Source: Azolla pinnata (Eukaryota; Streptophyta; Polypodiopsida; Salviniales; Salviniaceae). Taken from it: a stretch of 64,000 nt of DNA. The stretch is taken from assembly GCA_037176905.1 (NCBI GenBank), contig JBBBWG010032974.1, positions 50,221 through 114,220 on the forward strand, given 5' to 3'. The translations under genes and the position numbers were made by a program. The notes beneath the pieces were generated by a model. That model had not been told where the DNA came from. It saw only the letters and a list, made by a program, of their open reading frames with translations, and ran no database searches. Each line of letters starts with the position of its first letter. The first letter of the stretch is position 1. Below are positions 10,369-23,800 of the stretch, piece after piece.

Positions 10369-12309
10369 ATGGCCAAGCTCCCCGCCATGGCCCGCTGCCT
10401 CTCCCACCCAAACCCTAGGCTCTGCAGCTTCGTCGCCCTCGCCAAAGCTCTCTACAGCACCAAGGCGAGACCACCATCGCACCGGGCGCGGAGCCCTCGC
10501 TCTGAGGTATCTCTGGAGAACGCGCGCATGCTCAGGCTCGAGCGAGAAAACGAGCTGTGGAAGCTCCGTTGCGGGGGTGGCCTCTCTTCTCTTCCCCCAT
10601 CGTTGCCCGTCGTGTGCAGGAGAGGCAAAGGCCAGCATTTGCTCAAGAACGCTCACATCGTGGAAGCGATTGTGGAGAAGGCTTGTATCAGGAGCGACGA
10701 CGTGGTGCTGGAGATTGGCCCGGGCACAGGGAACTTAACTCTGAGGCTTCTTGAGATCGCAAAGAAAGTGATCGCCGTCGAAGTCGACCCTCGCATGGTG
10801 GAGGAACTGCAGAGACGAGCTCAACAGACCGAGTTCGCGGATAAACTGGAGGTAAATTATGGTCTTTGCTTCTTTGCGACATTGTTCAAAGACGAGCAAA
10901 ACTGATGGTAGATGACCGTGAAAAATCACAATCTTGGGAAGTATTTGTGGAACTTGCAGTCGTCAAAACCTAGTTTTGACGTATATTTTCTGGATTTTGT
11001 TGGTTGATTTTCCTTTTCATCGGATCAAGAAGTATACGTAGAATTTGAAACTTGGTAATCGATGCCAGCAAACTAACTTCCGTAGATCAATGCTTGGAAA
11101 AGAAATCTTCTTTTAGAACACTTCGTTTTGCATTTTGAAAATGGCAATTAGAAATGCCTTCCATATGGTTCAGTTGTGAGATGCTCTTGTAGCTGCAAAT
11201 CTTTACATGCAGCAGAGGAGAAATATGATGCATCCCAGTGCAAATGTTTTCGAACTAGTCTCTTTTCCTTCCCATCAAAGCTTCAGCCGTTTGCAATGTC
11301 ATCTCCGGTCCTCGATGGCCATGCTGATCAGATATTGTAAGATCGTTTCACAATCGACTGTCAAGAGAGTCTCAAATGATCATTAGGTCAACCCTAATGA
11401 ATGAAAAAATGAATTGCATCTCTTTTTTTGTGCTCGCTGCATGCATGCTCATTCAGATTTTATGACAATATCCTGCGAGTCTATATTTCACTAGATAATC
11501 AACAAATGTGCAAGAGTTTTATCTGGTCAGGGAGTCTCACAATTTGTAGGTTCTGTCATGTGCAGGTTATTAAAGGTGATATCATGCGGATGGAGCTTCC
11601 CAAATTTGATATGTGCGTGGCCAATATCCCCTACAAGATATCTTCGCCTCTCACATTCAAACTATTGAACTCCATCGAAAAGTTTAGATCAGCAGTTCTA
11701 ATGTTACAGCGAGAGTTCGCGAGGCGGCTAATTGCAACAGCTGGTGATCCACATTTTTGTCGCCTCTCTGTGAACACCCAGCTCTTAGCTAAAGTTGATG
11801 TTTTGATGGAAGTTAGCAAGGCCAATTTCTCACCCCCTCCAAAAGTTGATTCGTCTGTAGTCTGCATCACTCCACGATCGTCTCTTCTTCCAGTGGATCG
11901 CAAAGAATGGGATAACTTCATCCGGATTTGCTTCAGCAGAAAGAACAAAACCCTAGGTGCAATTTTCCGGCAGAAGCGTGTGATTTCAATACTAGCTGGA
12001 CGAAAGTTCGGAGGGCTGAAAGATTCTGATGATGAATCCATAACGGGCGCACATCCCAATGATGATGACGATGATGGTGTGGATGATTGCGACAATAACA
12101 ATTATGATGTAATTGCTTGCAATGAAGAGTTAGATGTGAGGAATGGTGATGTTATTCAAAGTACTGAACAGATCTTACAGCTCAAAGAGAGAGTTATTGG
12201 TACACTATTGATGGGAGGCTTTGAGAATAGGAGATCTGTGAAACTCTCCCAAGATGACTTCATACAACTTCTTGTGTCATTCAACGAGTCAGGGATCAGA
12301 TTTGCTTGA
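10369..12309 (+). CDS. DIM1B: Mitochondrial rRNA N6,N6-dimethyladenosine transferase, DIM1B-like
   Basis: Two exons (10369-10851 and 11566-12309) give 408 residues. The enzyme dimethylates the two adjacent adenines in the terminal hairpin of small-subunit rRNA, as KsgA/Dim1 does, using S-adenosylmethionine. The SAM-binding motif I is EIGPGTGNLT (115-124), the acidic motif II is AVEVDPRM, and the catalytic motif IV is NIPY (181-184). The substrate-side block NFSPPPKVDSSV and RKNKTLGAIFRQK follow. The N-terminus (MAKLPAMARCLSHPNPRLCS) is basic and lacks acidic residues, as expected of a mitochondrial presequence. An acidic DDDDDG insertion and the C-terminal extension ending in LLVSFNESGIRF match the mitochondrial DIM1B type (At5g66360) and not the nucleolar DIM1A type. 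ATGs at 10306 and 10387 are alternative starts. Confidence 0.9.
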
Positions 12310-13740
12310 TGTTTCTCTGGTTATTACATGCATTGTCGTGGCTAACTAACTTCGGGAGGCCAGCAAGAAGAAAATGGGTATTTTCGGAGGTAAACAGGGG
12401 TCAATTGGGGAATTCTCATAGTTCTTTTTGTGATATAACACTGTCACTGAGCTATGCACCCAATGGAAACGCAGACATTACCATACCTACCTCTCTAGCC
12501 TATTGCTTGTTATTTCATGCAGCCTGTAATATTATGACCCTTGAGTTCATTGCAACTTTGCTAATAATAGTCTTAAGGTTGACTGGTCATAGTACTTAGT
12601 ACACGTTGATGCTGAACATCAAATCTTGTCAGATATCAATCACAATTGTTTTCTGTACATAGAACATCGACGCTATAAGCATGAGTATTTTGCCTTAAGT
12701 AAATATATTTTGGATGATTGTATTTGTAATCGTCATCAATGCACAAGCATTATTGTACGTGTTGTCTCGTGGGTCATGTTGGCCCAAGTAGATGATAATA
12801 TATATCTTTCTTCTTTCTTGCTTTCAATGTTGAGAAATAAACAACACAAGGAAGAGAGGCACCTTATATTGTTCATTCTTGTGAGGAAGGAAGGAATTCA
12901 AGCCCTGATCATATCATGGGTTTTGTTTGGGAGGCCACAAAGAAATTGTAGCTGGTCTGTTCAGTTGAAATGTTTCCTTTGGTGTATATGCTTGTTAGTG
13001 TTGTAGCTTGAGGAAAACTGAGGATTTTTTAGGTGTTGATGAGCAATTTGAGCAATGAGGGGACTGGTAAACGCAAACCCTTACATGACAGTCGTGAACG
13101 TGTATTATGCAGTTTGATGATCAAATTCTAAACATGTATGAGTGAGAGGCAGTGATCGATTTTGACTCCTCTTAGAGTAAAGAGAAGATTAGTAGGAATG
13201 GGTTCATATTGAAGTTCTGTGAAACATCTTGGGTACGAAGATCAATGATGGTGTTTGTAGATAATTCCACCTACTTGAAGAGGTTTCAACAACAATCGAC
13301 CCACGATCTAAATGTAAAGGCAACTAACCACGTGCATTAGTTGTTGGATGTATTGTGGAAGAAAGTCAGCCCAAACTTATCTGAAAATGATACAATGGAC
13401 TCAATGGCATTTTGTAGCTCTCGACAGATAGACTAAGGGTTTATTGGCTGGGAGCTTGCACGCCGATGGGATTTGACGTCTTATAAATGATGCTCATGAA
13501 AAATGTATTAAGTAATGGGGCTTGTCAATGAACAATCATATAATCGTAAACCGCCTATGAGAGCATTGCATCACAACGAGATTACTCAGGCTCCTCCCAT
13601 ACATGCTGAGGACCGCGGAAACTCGTGTCAAAACAAAAGGATCCAGCAACTAAAGAGAAACAACTGTTGCGGAGGCCAGAGTTCTGGAATCTATAAAGAG
13701 AAACAACGATAAGGTCCGCAGCAAAGAAGCAGGACGAACG
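12310..13740. other. 3' flank of DIM1B and intergenic DNA
   Basis: Short open frames at 12306-12599 and 12626-13006 show no family resemblance and have the composition of 3' flank. I see no further gene or repeat here. Confidence 0.45.
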
Positions 13741-14060
13741 ACTGTTGGCGCAAGCTAGGTTCTGGGAATCTGCTGAGGATCCGGGAGGCACGCATAGACG
13801 GACAATAAATACATGGAACCGAATCGAATTGTCGAATCTACGGAGGATTCGAGGAGGTGTCCTCACAGAAGCCATGATAGTCGAGGCCGGGTTTCTGGAA
13901 TCTACGGAGGATTCTAGGAAGTGCCTTCACACAAAAGGCATGCCAACAGAGGCTAGGTTTTCTGGAATCTCGGGGAGAATTTGCGGCGGAATCTGGGTAA
14001 ATTCTTCACAGTAGCCATGACAGCAGAGGCTAGGGCTCTGGAATCTTGGGGAGAATCTGC
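13741..14060. repeat. Degenerate repeat with core TCTGGAATCT..GGAGGATT
   Basis: Related phrases recur: GCTAGGTTCTGGGAATCTGC near 13754, GAATCTACGGAGGATTCGAG near 13835, GGGTTTCTGGAATCTACGG near 13888, a third with TTTTCTGGAATCT near 13957, and CTCTGGAATCTTGGGGAG near 14036. Spacing varies between about 50 and 80 bases. It looks like an old, decayed minisatellite. Confidence 0.6.
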
Positions 14061-14804
14061 AGGCTTTGAGTGAGAGGGGTAATAGGATGAGTGAGTTTGA
14101 GGGGTAGGATGGTAAATACAAGAAACTACAAGAAGAAGAAGAAAGAAGAAAGAAGAAAGAAGAAAGGAAGAAGATGAAGATGGAGATGAAGATGGAGAAG
14201 AAGATGAAGATGGAGAAGAAGATAAAATCAGAAGCAGAAGACAGAGACAGGTACATGTTTTTTTTTTCTTTTTTCCTCACATGCTAAATAATTGCTTCCA
14301 TTCTGGTTTCCTCAGCTCTGATCTTTCATGCCTTCTTGGGCCTCCATCTCCATCTCCATCTCCATCTCCATCTCCTCCCTCTCCCTGCACAACAAGTCAT
14401 AGGTAACCCTAAAACCCTCCCTTCCCTTCCCAAAGTGCCACAAGGTCTCCCCCCCTCCAAATCCCTACTTCCTTGTACAGGCGCGCAAACAAAAACCCTA
14501 ATTTCGCCTCTATATTCCTTCCTTCTTCCCCCTTGTTCCGATTCGACCTGCCTCGATTTGTTGCTTGCTTCTTCTTTTTTTTTCCCAATAATTTGGTTGT
14601 TTTCAATCCCTCAACTGGGCCGTGTTTATCTTTGCCTCAAGGTTCAATCCGGCCGGAACCCCGAAGCTCGCACACCCTCTTGCACAGATTGCAAATCTCT
14701 CCGTGTAAACCGATCTGACGCCAGGTTTAGGCTCGGGCAGGAAAGGAAGAAGAAAAATAATCGAACAGGGAAAATAGCAAAGAGGGAACAATCTTGCTGT
14801 ACAT
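14061..14804 (+). promoter_or_regulatory. Upstream and leader region of eIF4G with telo-boxes and microsatellites
   Basis: A GAA/GAAAGAAGAAAG/GATGGA purine tract covers about 14128-14235, followed by a (CCATCT)n tract at 14343-14378. Telo-box-like AAACCCTAA stands at 14493-14501, and CCCTAAAACCCT at about 14407-14418. Telo-boxes are a known feature of promoters of plant translation-apparatus genes. Pyrimidine-rich tracts and possible splice sites suggest a spliced leader, but I could not fix the transcript start. Confidence 0.5.
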
Positions 14805-17800
14805 ATGTCCCATCATCAATCACGAGGAGACCGAAGCGACTCTCAGCAGAGAAGGAGCTCAAGGCCAGCGAGACCTTCTGTCGCCTCACCTTTGCCCTCT
14901 CAAGCTGCCAGGCAAGTCTTTATTATCTCCACATCTTTTTGCTCGTGTTTAGCCACCCCCCTTCTTCCCTTGAATCGAAAATCGGTTCTCGTCAAATATA
15001 TATGCATCTCCTCGATCAATCTTGCTCATGCTTGTGAATTATAAGTCGGCCCCTCAGCTGTAGTATATTGGGCAGATGAGAATATGCTGCTTCCATAATG
15101 TATTTCGGGAGTTTTGAAGACTATCACACATTGAAGCATATGGGTGCTTGAGTATATGCAATTTCAAGCATGAGTTTCCGGGTTTCTTTAAGTAGTATCC
15201 TGCATTAAAGATTATGAGAGTACATGCTAGTTTGGTCATGCTTTTTGGGTGTTTGTTCCTTTCCCTGATATTTAGTCCTTTTTTTTTCTAAGCGATTCAA
15301 TCTTGCTTAACATTGCTTTTCTCACAAGTGACTTGGATATGCTTATCGTGCATTTGAGAAAACACATTCCATTCATTGCTCTATTTTGTAAGTTTTCTCC
15401 TGAGTGAATTCATTGTGTTTGTGTCCTTTCAAGTACTCTCTGTTTCAAGCATTGTTAATCAGGGATCTTATCTATTCCACCATTTCGATTGTGTGAATTA
15501 GACATTTATCCCTTTTCATGCTAAAAATCGCATGCTTTGCCTGAGGTAATCTATATCCTTCTGGAGTATGAGTGTATGGCCTTACTTGCATGCCAGTTTG
15601 ATGTATCTAATTGGGTATCGGGTATTATTTCTTGTTTTTCATAATTTTATTTTCCGTGCTTTAATTGTTACTTAAGAAATCCGAAGTGTTTCCACCATGT
15701 TTATTGAGTATTTCCATGTATATATATACAAGTAACGTTTGAGGATTATGCATTGAAGTATATGCCTCTCCAATAGCAGCACCCACACATTTGAGCTTGT
15801 GGCTATCATGAATTCTTGGTGCATGTCTTTTCAGTCAAATTTGTTGGACTTTCAAATAAATGTATTGTCTCTATGCCTATCTTTCTATATATAGATATAT
15901 TTATATACTCATATCACATAGATAGATATACGTATGCATATACGTACATACATAAATATGCATATATATTCTAAATTAGTACCTAGTCATACAGTGCTTT
16001 TTAGAATTGAATTCCAAGGCAGCATAATCTAAGTTAGTCCTTCAAAAAAAATTCCTGGTCACATCTTGAGGGGCATGGAACATTTGTGTGGTTATCATTT
16101 GTCTATTTTAGTTCTTCTATGCGATGTATATTCAGAAATGGTTGTGAATTTCATTTAACTGAGTTTTCTTGCTCAAGAAAACTCAGTTTTCTTGAGTTAG
16201 TCCTTCAAAAAAAATTCCAAGGCAGCATAATCTAAGTTAGTCCTTCAAAAAAAATTCCTGGTCACATCTTGAGGGGCATGGAACATTTGTGTGGTTATCA
16301 TTTGTCTATTTTAGTTCTTCTATGCGATGTATATTCAGAAATGGTTGTGAATTTCATTTAACTGAGTTTTCTTGCTCAAGAAAGTGGTGCCAGAAATAAC
16401 ATCTACTTTTTGTCTTCTGTGATGGATTTTGCGATGAAATGTGTATTTGGGGTTATAAAGTTTTCTGTCTTAAGATCTGTTTATCATAACAGTTCGAAAA
16501 GGTACACCGGAGGAAATGGCCAACCAAGGGGCCATTCTCCTGCAAGTCACGAATCTGACAACCATAGAGCTCAGCAAAGTGCGTCTCAATATCAAGGACA
16601 GCCACATGGTTCTGGTAAGCCAGGTGTCATTCTTTTGGACTGAAGAAGGGATACCAAAGTCATAGTATTGTCTTTATCAAAGCAAGATGAGATAACACTC
16701 TGAATGTATGCATTGTAACATACTTTCTCTTCATCACAGGCATCAGACCTTCTCCCCAACCAAGCAATGGGAGTATGTCGAGAGCATTTAGGCCCGTGAC
16801 ACCATCAAGTTCAGAAAGTACACCAGTTATACCAAAGCCAGGTTTGCACTATTAGATTCTTCATTTTGATATTAATCATCTCTATTGATTTATTGGCCAT
16901 TTAAACAACAGCAGACTCAGCTTGGTCTTCTGGTTCCTCACAAGTATCGTTCCAGTTTGGCAGTATAGGGGTGACAACTTACCTGCATACAGGGATACAG
17001 GTTAATTTATCTATTGAGAGATGAACGCAGGAACTTTCTGTATTGGGGACCTTATACTTTATCCTTCTATCTTCTCAGATTCCTGCACGGACAAGCTCAG
17101 CCCCTCCAAACCTCGATGAACAAAAGCAAGATCAAACACGATATGGACTTACCAGTACAAATGCTGCTGGTACCAAAGCATATGGTTCGGCACAAAGGCC
17201 ACAGGTACAGCAGTCTGGAGGGCCTCAGCAAAGCTTCAGGCCAAAGCAGCCTCCTACTCCATTGTCTTCTGGGATTCCACAGTCACCATACATTCAGAAC
17301 CAGGCTCAACATCATACTATCCAAGCGAATAGTCATGTACAGGTTCAGAGCAACTCTCAACATATGCAGATGCAAGGCCATTTGGTTCCATCTCAAGCAC
17401 AACAGCAAGGTCTTGTTCAAATTCCTTTTCAACCAATACAGTTTCAACAGTCAATGGGAGGTTCACAGATGCTAGGGCCACAGTTAGGACCCATACCTGG
17501 TCAGCTACCCCCTCATCAAATCCCTGGAGCCTTGCCTACTCCATTACCTCCAGGAATGCCCACTCCACATTATGGGATGTTTCCACCACAGCATCATTTT
17601 ATTCAACAACGTACTAGTAAGGCTGTAAAAATTGTGCATCCTGAGACACATGAGGAGCTGAAGTTTGATTCAAAGAGCTTGAAAAATGCTGAAAATAGCT
17701 TTTCAACTATGACAACAGCTGCCTCTCAAGGACGAATGACAGGACATGGATCTCAGATTAGGCCATCTTTGGGCTATGCCAGCAGCAATCTGCGTCATAT

Positions 17801-20800
17801 TAATCAAAATACTCTGTCACAGCAAAATGGACCATATGTTCCTGGATCTCAGAATTATAATCCATCAACAGTACCTTTTGGGACAGGACACACAAGGCAA
17901 AAAACTAATGAAGCTTTACATGACCAGCCGGTGTCCTCTCCACATGCCCACACAGATATGGGGAATGCAGATGTAGATAATGTTGGCGTTGGCATAAAGT
18001 TTCAGAATTCCCATGCAGCTCAACCTACATTCTCATTTGATGATAGGAGTAAAATCTCAGAAAATATTGATAAGGAATCAATTGCACCTGATTCAGACAT
18101 TGCTGGGGAGGTTAAGAAAAATCCTATTGATATTGAAGAAGGAGAGATTACCAGTAAGGCGCAAAGCCAGGGTTATCCTAAGGATGGTAGTCTTGTGAAA
18201 GAACCAAAAGATAATGTGAAATCAATGTATGATGCAGTAAATGTGCAGGAGCCACCAAATGCAGCTCAAGAAGCACAACCAGATCATGTTTCAATACGAG
18301 ATGGAGCAAAATCACACAAAGATATGACAGGAGGGCAGGAGTCAAAAGAATCTCAAGAAGATGCTGCGGCTGAACCAAAAACACACAAAGATATAACAAG
18401 AGTGCAAGAGACAAAAGAATCTCAAGAAGATGCCGCGTCTTTAAAATCTGCTATCAGGACTGATACTTTTGTGCCAGAAGTAAGGCAGGGAGGCAAGAAA
18501 AAGAAGAAGAAGGATTCATTATCAAAAGCTCATGTAGCAGATGGGCACAAAGTGTCAAAAGCTCAGTTAGAAACCAAGAGGCAGATCCAAGGAAAGACAT
18601 CAGATGCATATAATTTGAAAAGCTTAGCACCAAAACCTGGTTACCAGACAGACAACAAGCCAACAGCTCCTTCAGAAGTAAAAGAAGAGATAACTTCTGA
18701 AATTAAATTCTCGGAATCTAAAGCAGTGGCATCTGTCAAATCTGGGGTACCTTCTGAAGCCATTCTTGAGTCTCCAGAATCTGAAATGCCAATTCCTGTG
18801 ATCTCAGAATCTAAAGCACTGGCATCTGTCAAATCTGGGATAGCACCTGAACCCATGGTCAAATTGTCAGAATCTGAAGGAGTGATAAAATCTGTGATAC
18901 ATGAGGTAGCTTTGGAAGCTATGGTTAAATCTTCAGAATCTGGAGCATCAATGCATATCACATCAGAGATAGGTTCCGAAGCCATGGATAAATTGTCAGA
19001 ATCTGATGTACTTATACCTGCCATGTCTGAAGCAGCTTCCGAAGCCTTGGTTATATCATCAGAATCTGATCAATCGGAGGCAGCAGACAAAGCTGTTGCT
19101 CAATTGCCAGAAACTGAAGCATTCATACCTATGACATCAGAAGTACCTCCTTCAGAGTCTCAATCAGTGATACCTGTGATATTGGACACTGTGGTACCCG
19201 TGAAATCTTCTGCAGATTTGGCTGTACAAGATAATTATAAAACAGGGAGTGATATTTTGGAGACCGTCAACCATGAGCAAGCATTAGAAGATAGCACTGG
19301 TGCTTTAAAGACATCCACTTGCAATGTAAGTCTCGAGATTGTAATGGATAATTTGATGGAAGATAATGCTATCACCAATGGCAGTACAGAAGCAATAGAG
19401 ATATCTATGGCCAATCTAAATCTTGAGCCCATGGTAAGTAAACCTGCTGAATATAGTACCAGTGCCACGAGGGCTTTAGATATGCATGAAATAAGTAAAT
19501 CTGAGGAAGCTAATATCAGTCCTACAGATTTGGAGAATCTAGAGGTGCCTAGTCAAAACGATAATCAAGATGACAAGTTAGTTATTCAAGTCAAAACTTT
19601 TGATGTCAATTCTTTTCATTCAGATCTACAACCTTCTCTTGATACAAGTTCAAACCTAGAGTCTGCAGAAAGGTTGCAGCCAGATGACGTCATTAATGAC
19701 TTCCCACCTGCTATAGGAGTTAATATACAAACAAGCAAAGACTCTCAAATACGTGGCATTGACACATGTGTTGATACATCTGTTGCTACTCATGGTGTTA
19801 AATTGTCTGTTGATGATATCAACACTGTAGGTACAGTATCTTTGGATGATAATTTTGAGTCCGATCAATCTAAACCAGCAGAAGATACTAAAATCCGTGT
19901 ACAGGTGGTGGATGTTTCTAAGAGTGTGCACCCTCTAGATATAACAAATGATGATGATGCTTCAAAAGAGATGCAGATTAATGCAGACATCAAGCCAGAG
20001 GCTAAGAAAAAGAAGATGAAGGATATTTTGGCTAAAGCAGATGCAGCAGGCCCCAATGCTGATTTATATAATGCTTACAATGCTCCAAAAGAGAACAAAA
20101 CTGAAATTACAGTTTTGGCAGGGGGCACCATAATCTCTCAGACATCAGCAGCAGAAGAAGAATCATTCATAGCTGAAGAGATCACTGCACCTAATGAGCT
20201 TGATGATTGGGAGGATGCAGCTGAGATCCCAACTCCTGCTCCCAACTCTTCTGTGGGAGCTGAAACTGATAGCAGTAGCAAGTCAGAGGGCAAAGGTCCA
20301 TCAAATCACAAGGCGGTTGAAACTTACAGCAGAGATTTTTTGCTAACATTCAAAGATCAGAATACTGGACTTCCGTTAGACTTCGATCTGAGACCTGAAA
20401 TCAGTGATTTACTTATTCCTCCTTCCCAACAGTCCCCTCGAATACCAGATCGTCAACTTGGTGGTAGTTCAAGACGTACTATGTTTGAGGATGATAGGTG
20501 GGCAAAACCACCACAGGGTTTGCATTCGCCAGCATGGCCACAATCACAGGGTATGCAGTCTCCTGGTTGGTCACAACCACAAGGTTTGCACTCTCCAGTC
20601 TGGCCTGATAATTATATGGACTTTGGTTTTCCATCTGGTTTTCGTTCTGGAGGTGCACATAGTCTCATTCCTCGAATGCCTTCAAATGTTCGTCCTGGGA
20701 TTTCACTAGTACCCATGTCAGCAGGTTTGATTGTCGGGAAACCTTTAGCTCCCTCTCCTGGAATGATGAGATCAAATACTGCTGATTCTGATAGATGGCA

Positions 20801-23800
20801 GAGGATACCGCCAGTGCAAAAAGGGCTCATTCCTTCACCCCAGACCCCAGCTCCAAATGTACACAAGGCTGAACACAGGTATGAAGTCGGTAAGGTTTCT
20901 GATGAAGAAGAGATAAAACAGAGGCAAATTAAAGGGATACTCAATAAACTGACACCTCAGAACTTTGATAAACTATTTGGGAAAGTTAAGGATGTGCAGA
21001 TACAGTCGGCTGTCACTTTAAATGGTGTAATTTCTCAGATATTTGACAAAGCGCTTACAGAACCAACGTTTTGTGAGATGTATGCTAAATTCTGTAAGGA
21101 GCTGGCTTCAGCGCTGCCTGAGTTTGTGCAAGATGATGAAAAAATCACGTTTAAACGTGTTCTCTTGAACAAATGTCAAGAAGCTTTCGAGAGAGGGGAG
21201 CGGGAGGAAGCTGAGGCAGCTGAAGAGGGAAATGGGAGAGAGATGACTGCAGAAGAACGTGAGGCCAAGCGTATTGAAGCTAAGAAGCGGATGCTTGGGA
21301 ACATCCGATTCATTGGAGAATTATATAAAAAACACATGTTAACTGAACGTATCATGCATGGATGTATAGTAAAACTATTGGGTGAGCTTAACAATCCAGA
21401 AGAGGAGGACATTGAAGCATTGTGTAAACTAGTGAGCACCATTGGTCACATGATTGACCAAGAGAAGGCCAAGCATCACATGGATGCCTATTTTGAGAGA
21501 ATGGAATTACTGTCTTCTAATTTAAAACTTTCCTCACGAATTCGATTCATGCTGAAGGATGTCATTGATCTTCGGATGAATGACTGGCAAGTAAGGAGGA
21601 AAGTAGATGGTCCTAAGAAGATAGAAGAGGTGCATAAAGATGCAGTTCAAGAGAGGCAGGCTACCGTTGCCCAGGCTGGCCGTTTTTCTCGTGCTGCAAG
21701 TGTTGTAATTTCATCTGGGAGGAGAACAGCACCTGTTTCAGACTCTGGAATGCGAGGATCATCGTCACATTTGTTCTCTCCAACAACACCAATTGGTGGT
21801 GCTCAGTCAGGAGGCCTTAAAGGAAATCAACCGCCTACTAGTGGCCGAGGCACATTTGTGCAAGATGTACGGGTGGAAGAAAGGTTATTTCCAGATAATA
21901 GACCTGCTCCAATCCCCTTAGCCCAACGGTCTGTGGATGACGCTCCAATAACACTTGGTCCCCATGGAGGTCTCGGAAGGGGTCCTTGGCGCTCTGCTTC
22001 TGCTTCAAAACCAGCTTACAACTCTAGTGCATCTTCTGGATCTGAGAGGCCTGGCACTCCACCTGAGAGGCCAGAGAAATATGGCATCTTGAACAGGCCA
22101 GACAAGTTCGTATCCAGTTCTTCTGATAGATATCCAGTCATGTTGGAACGTACCCTTAGTGATAAAGCTGTAAGCACACCTGCATCACTGCCTACTCATC
22201 ATCAACAGCAGGCCAGTAAAGCATCTGGAGCACCTCTATTTATGCCTGTGGATGAAAATCATCTGAAAGAGCAAAGTAAATCTGCTTTGGTTGAGTACTT
22301 CAGGTTTGTGTAGCAATTGGTATTTCAGTTTTCCTTGTAGTAAGATTTTTCCAGCTTTATAATAGAAATACCAATTAATTTCTGGATTGATAGCAGTGCC
22401 CGAGATCAGAAGGAAGTTATACAATGTATTGAAGATCTAAAGGCTCCTCATTTTTATCCAACAATGGTGTATACATGGATATCGCTTGTATTGGAAAAGA
22501 AAGAAACAGAAAGGGAACTTTTCATATCCCTACTAATAAGTTTGTGCAAGTCTGAGCCTTTCCTCCTGAAGCATGATCAAGTTTTCCAGGCGTAAGTATT
22601 CCAATATAAATTACATTATTGTAAGAAGTGTGATGCCCCCGACAAGGATTGAGTAGAAGTTGCTGTCCCTGTGTAATTTGAGCCTTCCTCCTGAAGCATG
22701 ATCAAAAATTTCAGAAGCTAGCATTAAACTACATGCTTGTGAAAAGTATAACAGTTTCGATGATTGAATAAAATAATTTATAATCTTCTCAGTATGCACT
22801 TGAAGTGAATGATAATTATGTTTTGTCCCTGAGTTTGATTAGTGTTGTATGATATTTGTAACAGCTTTGAAATGGCTATAGAGAATCTGGAGGATATTGC
22901 AATGGATGTGCCCAAAGCTCCACTATATCTAAGTGCAATGATTAAGAAGCTTACTTCAGAAGGAGTATTGTCAGCTGAGCAAGTTTCAACTTTGATAAAA
23001 GCAACTGATTTAATTCCAGACCTTGATATTACCAGAGAGGCAAGTTTATTGAGTCTCTTTCAGATGGGTATTAGTAGTATCTTATTATTAACATATTGGT
23101 AATTTATTCTCCCAGTAGGCTTGATTGTGTGTGTTTTGATGTGCAGTTCTCATTCTGTTCAGATGTCTGCTTTTCCAGGAGTCTAATAAGGAAACATCAT
23201 TGGATGTTCAGCATTTAGAGCAGCAATTTGCTGAGCACCTAAATGAAGATGGACCTGTTTTAGAGATGCAGAAATGGCTAGAGGTCAGTTTTTCAGTATC
23301 ATCTTGAGATAATTATGGAAGTTAGCATTCATGAGACTAATGTGCTTATTTTGAATTTTCTGATTTTTCTATTCCAGCAAAATATAACTCCCCAAATGCA
23401 GTCAGACTCAAGCTTTTTAAGAATGATAATGACGCAGGTTCTGAGACATGCAATACCTAGTACCTTTGAGGTAGAGTGGACACGAACATGTTTGAGCTAT
23501 GTTTTGTTTTGATGTTACTTTATTTGCTGAGTTTTTCTGTATTCTACTAGACCCCAAATTGAAAACACGTGTTTACACACTTCAAGCAATTATCAATTTT
23601 GTTAGTTCTATAGTTCTCTTGCACTCCTGTTCAGATTACTATATTTTTCTCCCTCAAGGTTTTCAAGTTACCAATTTTTGTACGCTTGATGTAGTAAGAG
23701 AAGATGCCATGACTCGTGCTACAAACCTCTAATGGATTAGATGTCAGCTCCTGTTCAGATTACTATATTTTTCTCCCTCAAGGTTTTCAGCTTACCAACT

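Noticed and set aside
9445-10656. 403-residue minus-strand open frame rich in His, Ser, Pro and Ile
   Set aside because: It is the translation of the GAT/GGT triplet tract and of the antisense of DIM1B exon 1. The composition follows the triplets and no domain is visible.
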